Source: Owenia fusiformis
Taxonomy: Eukaryota; Annelida; Polychaeta; Sabellida; Oweniidae
Assembly (NCBI GenBank): GCA_903813345.2
Contig: CAIIXF020000002.1
Coordinates: 30,996,926 to 31,056,925 of the forward strand
DNA: 60,000 bases
Direction of reading: 5' to 3'
Shown piece after piece: positions 55,501-60,000 of the stretch (position 1 is its first letter; the number at the start of each line of letters is the position of its first letter). The translations under genes and the position numbers were made by a program. The notes beneath the pieces are model-generated. The model made no database searches and was not told where the DNA came from. It was given only the letters and a program-made list of their open reading frames with translations.

Positions 55501-58500
55501 AAAATACAGGGGTACGTTTCATAAATCTAGAAGGAAGAATCAGATCTACAGGGGGACAATATAAATGCTCACCCGAGGCTGCAACATCCTCTACTGGCAC
55601 GCAGAGAGAGTGGGACATGAATCCTATGACACTAAATATGACGAAACCTGCGAAGACGCTCGTGCCACAATTTATAAGAGCAACGATAACAGCATCCCTA
55701 AAAAGGAGTTTTTCAACTTAAGTTTATATGCACTATATAGGAGCGTTTGGGTAATACACCGTGTATTAGGCCAAGATCGGAAATATATGAACACAACATA
55801 ATAGGGTTTTCACAAATACAGAAGCAGAGCTTTGCCCATCTGATCAGATGTATTGTACTTCGAAACGACCTAGTCGTATTGACCAGGCTAGCTAACCTTG
55901 TATTCGCGAATGCAACTACGCCTGTTGGCTACCGGATTAACCTACTATTTTATGACCAACTCATTTAGATATGAATGGCATAATGGCAGGGGGTATTCAT
56001 ATTTTTAAATGAGTTACCCATAAAATAGTAGGTTAATCCGGTAGCCGACAGGCGTTAGTTGCATTTGCGAGTACAAGCTTAGATAAAGATGATAATACAT
56101 TCTCAATTTCCATAATATCATTAAAGAATTTCAGGATTGAAAGAAGAAATGCATTCCACATTTCCAATCCGATGTGTTATATTAAATGCCTAATTTGCAT
56201 CTGATGTTTTGCCATTAAATTAGCAGTCATTTTACCTGTAGCAGTTATTTTTGAACCTATTGTAGCTGGCCATAGCATGAAGACCTCCAAATCCAGGTCC
56301 AAGCGAGTAAAATATTTGAACTGCAGCTTTTCCCCAAATCTGAAATCCATTCAAAGTATGTTGAAAGTTTCACATTTCTCTGAAAATAATTACTCATGGG
56401 GTTCGTTAAGAATTCATTTTAAGGCCCACATAACGTTACTCTCTGGATTGATAAAATAAATTACAGGGTGGGCAAAAAGACCATTTTATTTTTAATCTGA
56501 TGATAACCACAGCTTTTAAATAATGAATGGATTTAAAAGATATATTTACAACGGATAGGAACAACTTGTTCCTGAAATGGGATAAATCAAAGGGGTTTCT
56601 ACCGGTGGTTTCTGAATGAAAATACACAAGAATGAAATAACAGTTCGCAGGATAATTTCCGAATCATCGAAGCAACAATTTTACATAAGTCAGGTCTCAA
56701 ATACAAGTACCAGAGTGCCTCTTGTCAGAGTAACATGTACAGTAGGGTAGGGTGCATCTACACTGATACTTATTGCTTTTCTTTATATGAAAGAATAGTA
56801 CCTTGGCATTTAGAAGAAGGTCCCATTTCGGTGTTACATAATACTCAATGCCTTTCCAATATCCTGGTAGAGTCACACCTCGGATCAACAAGATAACCAG
56901 CACGATGTATGGAAATGTAGCAGTGAAGTATACAACCTGAAAATGCAATGAGAGGTCGCTAGTATTTGCAAGTATATAACTTATTTTGACACATCAACAT
57001 AGCGTTCTCGTGTATTGTCATTTGTTAAATATCAATTTTGAATATAAAACTTGATTTCCTAGTCAGATAGCATATATATTTATCATGCAAGGCGTATCAT
57101 TAGATGATGGAGGTTGGTTCCACAACCAAAGGACTGAACTTCGCATGCCTCTTTGTAGAGAAAGCTTGTTCCCTATACCATCCCCATCGTACGTATGCCT
57201 CATAATAAACGTAACTTCGTAAACCAATTTGGGTGATTAGACTATCCCGCCAGTCCAAGTAAACCAACCAAAGATACGATTGGTTGGTATCTACCTGAGG
57301 CCCGGGTATACTGTCATTAATAAAAAAATCAGTCTTATTCTTATCCATTAAGCTTATAAAAATCAGTCTTATTCTTATACATGTAAGTAATCTAGTCAAT
57401 TTATATACATAGCATTAACAACTCGGTACACTAGCGGACTTTTTAAACATTTTTAACGTATTCCTGGGCCTCAGGTATCTACAGCTCTTCTTCCTCCCAG
57501 AGTCTTGAAGCTCGACAATAGGAGAAAATCTCCTTTCGTCAGTAACTGTAATGTTAGCCTACCTTGCCGGATGATTTGATTCCTTTACAAAAACAGAGAA
57601 ATGTAATGTTAGCCTACCTTGCCGGATGATTTGATCCCTTTACAAAGACAGAGAAATATCACCACCCAAGCGAGGAGAAGACATAGTGCTAGCTGCCATC
57701 GAATGGTTCCAGTTTCTTCGATACTTGGTGATATATCCAAAACAAAATTTCTACAAATAAGAAAATTAAAAATATGTCTTTTTCTTTGATGAAAACCAGA
57801 ATACTATCCAAGGGCACTATTAATAAATGTAGCCTCAAAATAACGATCTAGCTCCAAATTTATAAAATATACAATGCGTAATTAGGGTTTTTAATGGTCA
57901 TGAGAATGCAATTCGGATTGTAACTCTCTGTTCAGAGTATCTAAAAGCAGTATTCCAGTGTAATGATAGAGAACATGATATGCGATCTCTCGCTACTTAC
58001 TCCCAATATTCCTCGCTCGGTGTCTTAAGACTTCCTGTTGTGTTTGACATCATCATCATTGATGCATTGCGGGCAGCACAGATTTCTGAAAATAGATCCG
58101 CACATATTGGTAAACGCTGTTTGAGACCCCACACCCATGGGACCTGTTACCATACAAACCTCTTTCTCATTAGCTACAGAGTATCATAAGAAGAAGTTTG
58201 GTCTCATTTAATTTTGAAAGTTTGCTTGATAACTGGTATTTAAAGTATATAACCATTCAAACACAATACTATGATGTGGAGAGATCTACCATTAGGTTCA
58301 AAATGTCATTACATTACTTTGCTCAGTATGTAGATTTCTACTAGACAGACTCACCCAGTAACGACGTGATCCAGTTACATATATAAGGGTTATGTACTGG
58401 GAGGTTTTGGATATGGGGTTTATCCAGAGGGAGATATGCATATCTACCTGAGGGACCGTAGGGACCGAAGGTAGATGTGCATGTCTCACGAGGGATGAAC

Positions 58501-59991
58501 CCAATATCCAAACCGACCGTACATAACTGCGTTATCCTATACCAAGTAGATTTCTCAGGGGCATATGGCCATTTCAATAGTAAAAATAAACAAATCATTC
58601 CCATGCAAAGTCATTTTATTGCATTTCCACTACTTACCGGAAGTGGGAAGATATGCACCGAAGCGGGAAGATATGCACCGAAGCGGGAGATATGGAGGTT
58701 CTGGATATGGAAACCTCAAAATCAGGATACGGGATATATCTAACCAACTGATCTCCCTAAAACTCTACTTGGCATATGATAAATATATTTATCCCATACT
58801 TGGACGTGTTACAGGTACATAAAGCCGGTTTGTAAAAACTTATATTTTCATCAGCGGGCAGATATAGCTTTACGTCCCGCTCCGAGCGGGCAGATATAAT
58901 ATCTGCCCGCAACGTCATAATCGCAGCTCGCATATTTGTTCATAATTTGTAACGTTCGCGTAATGACTGTAAACGACAATGGAGAAAACACAGACTATCG
59001 GGATCTGTTTGATGGTTTAAAAAAAGGGAAGGAGCATCCACTTAATCAATCAAAAATTAGAGAAAATAAATATGGGAATATTCTTGAGAGAACAGGAAAA
59101 TCCGCCCACGGCCAAGAAAACAAAACTGGACATGAGTATTCTAAAATATTTCCATGATTGAACAATGTTAACCAGATGACCAAGATTGGTATGGGATAAA
59201 CATATTATCCTATAGTCGATTCACGATATTGGGATTATCCCTTGGCCAATATAATATATTTTCCCTCGGGACCTGCGGCCCTCGGGCAAATATATTATAT
59301 TAGCCTCGGGATAATCCCAATATCCTGAACCTCATATAGGATAATCTCTACATACATCTGTATTTATGTACTTTTCTACTTGTACGTTGTTACGTCTATG
59401 TAAGTTTTTCTTTCTCTTCTTTTGTACATTTGCCCTTAAAAGGATTATTGGTACAATAAATAAATTATATTGTTACCTTCATACGTCACATTATCTGCTG
59501 CTTTCGTCAGGTTCCCGTCTGGACCAATCACCATTTCTCCTTCTATACACGCCGCTGTATTCCATGCATTCCCGCAACTCTCCCACGGGAGCTTTGAGGT
59601 GAATGAGGCAAAGAGGTAGAATATAGCCCAACATATGATGACGTTGTAATAGATGCACACCAAACCGGAAATAATGCACATAGCGTAACCAAGTCCTGGA
59701 AAAATAGTTTCATGGGTTTTCAACACGGATCATTATTCATTTAATTTACGTACGGCTCACAATGTATAAAATACAGAAATACAGGCATATCGAAATGACA
59801 ATGTCATGTGCTTCATATAATTTTAGTATTCATGCTAATTCCCCGGGGCTAATTCTTACCTGTAAATAATGGTGACACAATCCATATTGAAATTGCACCT
59901 TTTGAACAGAACTGCGCAACTGCCAATTCCATAAAGAAAAGCGGAAGTCCACAGAACAACAACATTATCACGTACGGTATAAGAAAGGCAC
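49356..59991 (-). CDS. SLC6 sodium/chloride-dependent transporter, glycine-transporter-like, 13 exons (5' partial)
   Basis: A plasma-membrane symporter moves an amino acid or amine into the cell with Na+ and Cl-. Exons in order of translation: 59860-59991, 59477-59695, 58001-58085, 57618-57750, 56802-56936, 56236-56339, 55573-55697, 53356-53468, 51820-51948, 50679-50778, 50358-50458, 49733-49888, 49356-49502. They total 1,679 nt, all borders are GT-AG and every phase fits, giving 558 residues and a TAA. Visible: TM2 ([12 protein letters not shown]); TM3; LPW and a [10 protein letters not shown] disulfide pair; four N-glycosylation sequons in the second extracellular loop (NLT, NVT, NAS, NTT); [19 protein letters not shown]6 [22 protein letters not shown]; the chloride-site Ser in [10 protein letters not shown]; and LGLDSQFAMMET of the Na2 site. 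The C-tail [11 protein letters not shown] resembles glycine transporters, whereas TM6 resembles monoamine transporters. TM1, which carries key substrate residues, lies outside the window, so the substrate is open. Confidence 0.95.
49733..49888 (-). CDS. SLC6 exon l (TM11-TM12)
   Basis: 156 nt, phase 0. Encodes [40 protein letters not shown] and LFQHRN. Donor AAT/GTAAGT. Confidence 0.95.
50358..50458 (-). CDS. SLC6 exon k (TM11 start)
   Basis: 101 nt. Encodes [20 protein letters not shown] and [13 protein letters not shown]. Donor TCTA/GTACGT. Confidence 0.95.
50679..50778 (-). CDS. SLC6 exon j (TM10)
   Basis: 100 nt. Encodes [20 protein letters not shown] and [14 protein letters not shown]. 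Donor TATG/GTAAGA. Confidence 0.95.
50845..51426. mobile_element. 582-bp MITE in SLC6 intron, TTA target duplication
   Basis: Inverted ends: CCCTACTATCACACCAAACT at left, and at right AACTAGTTTGGTGTGATAGG (26-bp TIR with one or two mismatches). TTA on both sides (50842-50844, 51427-51429) fits Harbinger-type insertion. The interior is rich in short inverted GAACG/CGTTC motifs. No ORF. Confidence 0.7.
51820..51948 (-). CDS. SLC6 exon i (TM9)
   Basis: 129 nt, phase 0. Encodes [20 protein letters not shown] and [18 protein letters not shown]. Donor TAAC/GTAAGT. Confidence 0.95.
51966..53070. mobile_element. Foldback element in SLC6 intron, ~275-bp arms
   Basis: AGTAGCCCGGACAGAATTGT...GTTGAAAGTTAATATTTAA at 51966-52240 is repeated in reverse complement at about 52800-53070, around a ~560-bp centre. 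TA dinucleotides flank it. It lies only 17 bp upstream of exon i's acceptor on the minus strand. A minus-strand 65-codon frame in the centre (52423-52620) has no recognised motif. Confidence 0.8.
53356..53468 (-). CDS. SLC6 exon h (TM8)
   Basis: 113 nt. Encodes [38 protein letters not shown]; the LGLDS motif contributes to the second sodium site. The usual Glu of YPE is Ala (YPAG). Donor GTCAG/GTAAAT. Confidence 0.95.
53749..55042 (+). mobile_element. 1.29-kb TIR element with spliced short ORF
   Basis: CACGGTGTATAACCCAAACG then CTCCTACATGCACGACGGAG at the left is repeated in inverted orientation at the right (about 42 bp, nearly perfect). GTGTA is duplicated on both sides (53744-53748, 55043-55047). 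Further GGAGCGTTTCC-type motifs occur internally (53801-53819, 54177-54187, 54543-54556, 54577-54589, 54964-54975). The right target copy is the start of a tRNA-Glu-like sequence. The superfamily is not identified. Confidence 0.8.
53828..54358 (+). CDS. Short two-exon ORF inside the TIR element
   Basis: ATG 53828 opens [10 protein letters not shown], ending at the donor ACC/GTAAGT (after 53857). The acceptor CATTTTCAG (54250) opens [20 protein letters not shown] and [15 protein letters not shown] before TGA 54356-54358. The join is in frame and gives 45 residues. No known domain. It could be the remnant of a transposase N-terminus: a shifted frame downstream still reads [16 protein letters not shown]. 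Expression is unknown. Confidence 0.4.
55046..55094 (+). pseudogene. tRNA-Glu-like relic
   Basis: TATGGTCTAGTGGTTAAGAT and TCCTGGCTTTCACCCAGG match the D and anticodon arms of tRNA-Glu(UUC), but the T arm stops after GGGTT and the acceptor stem is gone. It abuts the right end of the TIR element. Confidence 0.8.
55292..55363 (-). tRNA. tRNA-Glu (UUC)
   Basis: 72 nt with the acceptor stem TCCATTA/TAATGGA, A box TGGTCTAGTGG, anticodon stem CCTGG/CCAGG with loop CTTTCAC (anticodon TTC), B box GGTTCGATTCC and discriminator A. All stems pair and there is no intron. It lies in the SLC6 intron between exons g and h on the same strand. A tRNA-derived SINE head is possible, but the complete acceptor stem favours a gene. 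Confidence 0.9.
55573..55697 (-). CDS. SLC6 exon g (TM7)
   Basis: 125 nt. Encodes [20 protein letters not shown] and [20 protein letters not shown]. The Ser of the GTS motif is the chloride-site residue that replaces Glu in chloride-independent bacterial relatives. Donor TCGG/GTGAGC. Confidence 0.95.
55738..55766. mobile_element. Detached terminus of the 53749-type element
   Basis: TAGGAGCGTTTGGGTAATACACCGTGTAT matches the right TIR of the element at 53749-55042 with one change. The other end of this copy is not found. Confidence 0.7.
55892..56082. repeat. 191-bp palindromic MITE
   Basis: Arms of about 76 bp (55892-55967 and 56006-56082), for example CTACCGGATTAACCTACTAT and its complement, with a 38-bp loop. 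No ORF. Intron f-g of the SLC6 gene. Confidence 0.85.
56236..56339 (-). CDS. SLC6 exon f (TM6)
   Basis: 104 nt. Encodes [20 protein letters not shown] and the [11 protein letters not shown] motif. The unwound TM6 segment SLGPGFGG has Phe where vertebrate glycine transporters have Trp. Donor ACAG/GTAAAA. Confidence 0.95.
56802..56936 (-). CDS. SLC6 exon e (TM5)
   Basis: 135 nt, phase 0. Encodes [20 protein letters not shown] and [18 protein letters not shown], among the best-conserved SLC6 parts. Donor CCAAG/GTACTA. Confidence 0.95.
57548..57657 (-). repeat. 55-bp tandem duplication covering the exon d donor
   Basis: 57548-57602 and 57603-57657 are near-identical. Each contains the coding end KGIKSSGK and the GTAGGC donor. 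Use of the distal donor would add GTA GGC TAA, an in-frame stop, to the exon. Confidence 0.9.
57618..57750 (-). CDS. SLC6 exon d (TM4)
   Basis: 133 nt. Encodes [20 protein letters not shown] then KGIKSSGK. The 3' end and donor (CAAG/GTAGGC) are duplicated in the intron just downstream (57548-57602). Confidence 0.95.
58001..58085 (-). CDS. SLC6 exon c (EL2)
   Basis: 85 nt. Encodes [20 protein letters not shown] and the conserved P-S-E-E-Y-W-E before TM4. Two more sequons. Donor GGGA/GTAAGT. Confidence 0.9.
58389..58528. repeat. Imperfect palindrome
   Basis: GTTATGTAC...GATATGCATATCTACCT pairs with AGGTAGATGTGCATGTCTC...GTACATAAC; the centre is GGGACCGTAGGGACCGA. Confidence 0.75.
58643..58690. 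repeat. 21-bp tandem repeat
   Basis: GGGAAGATATGCACCGAAGC is repeated twice, then decays to GGGAGATATGGAGG. Confidence 0.85.
58887..58911. repeat. Perfect 25-bp palindrome
   Basis: GCGGGCAGATAT and ATATCTGCCCGC around an A/T centre; a partial copy (GCGGGCAGATATAGC) lies 30 bp upstream. Confidence 0.85.
59204..59345. repeat. 142-bp palindrome
   Basis: ATTATCCTATA...GATATTGGGATTATCCC pairs with GGGATAATCCCAATATCCTG...TATAGGATAAT; the middle is CCCTCGGGACCTGCGGCCCTCGGG-like. It lies between exons b and c of the SLC6 gene. Confidence 0.85.
59477..59695 (-). CDS. SLC6 exon b (TM3, start of EL2)
   Basis: 219 nt. Encodes [20 protein letters not shown], the LPW motif, the two loop cysteines ([10 protein letters not shown]) and the sequons NLT and NVT. 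Donor GAAG/GTAACA. Confidence 0.95.
59860..59991 (-). CDS. SLC6 exon a (TM2)
   Basis: 132 nt after the acceptor TTTCAG; begins in the second base of a Gly codon. Encodes [19 protein letters not shown] and [15 protein letters not shown]; donor ACAG/GTAAGA. Confidence 0.95.
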
Positions 59992-60000
59992 CTGAAAGAA

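Noticed and set aside
57100-57399. 99-codon minus-strand frame in an SLC6 intron
   Set aside because: No splice sites or motifs, and it is out of step with the transporter, whose exons join perfectly without it.
1-60000. CRISPR arrays, operons, ribosome binding sites
   Set aside because: The window is eukaryotic; regular repeats here are minisatellites or tandem TE units without CRISPR architecture.

Overview
The window is eukaryotic. Coding sequence is split by GT-AG introns, there is a nuclear tRNA-Glu, the DNA is AT-rich, and most of it consists of transposable elements (TEs) and simple repeats. The mix of element classes (Harbinger, hAT, piggyBac, Tigger/pogo, DIRS-like, Ty3-like and tyrosine-recombinase genes), a P2X7-type C-terminal domain in several copies, and many short motifs such as TACATGTA point to a marine invertebrate, most likely a lophotrochozoan such as a bivalve. 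That assignment is inference; no species marker is present.

Layout. 1-4470: three tandem copies of a ~1.47-kb non-coding unit, each with a GGATA/GGAAG microsatellite. 4893-11818: a scrap yard of decayed coding pieces: a vertnin/OTU-like exon, a DIRS-type gag, a Ty3-type integrase running into a putative LTR, a second Ty3-type gag, two hAT fragments, a piggyBac C-terminus and one unidentified exon. 12765-13216: a TTAA-flanked MITE. 14705-15465: a second DIRS-type gag. 16259-17800: a three-exon Harbinger transposase whose last exon runs into a tyrosine recombinase (YR) fragment, followed by a Ty3-type gag. 19860-32300: a tandem array of related multi-exon units carrying a P2X7 C-terminal-like exon, an exon family of unknown function and zinc-finger/YR exons. 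One unit is interrupted by a 1.1-kb solo-LTR-like insertion with a clean target duplication. 34600-48750: TTAA and TA MITEs, a 2.9-kb Tigger/pogo-type element with a PCNA-binding-type tail, minisatellites, and a large inverted repeat with a nested TIR element.

49356-59991 (minus strand) is the one clearly functional-looking host gene: 13 consecutive exons of an SLC6 sodium/chloride-dependent neurotransmitter transporter, from TM2 to the stop codon. All splice phases fit and the 1,679 nt stay open. It is closest by eye to glycine transporters, but its TM6 motif is of monoamine-transporter type. The 5' part (N-terminus, TM1) lies beyond the right edge. Its introns hold a tRNA-Glu(UUC) gene, a tRNA-Glu-like relic, and several TIR or foldback elements, one of which carries a short spliced ORF.

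Nearly everything outside the SLC6 gene and the tRNA is mobile-element sequence, much of it broken by stops and frameshifts. Element assignments rest on protein motifs, terminal repeats and target duplications read by eye; no database search was possible.
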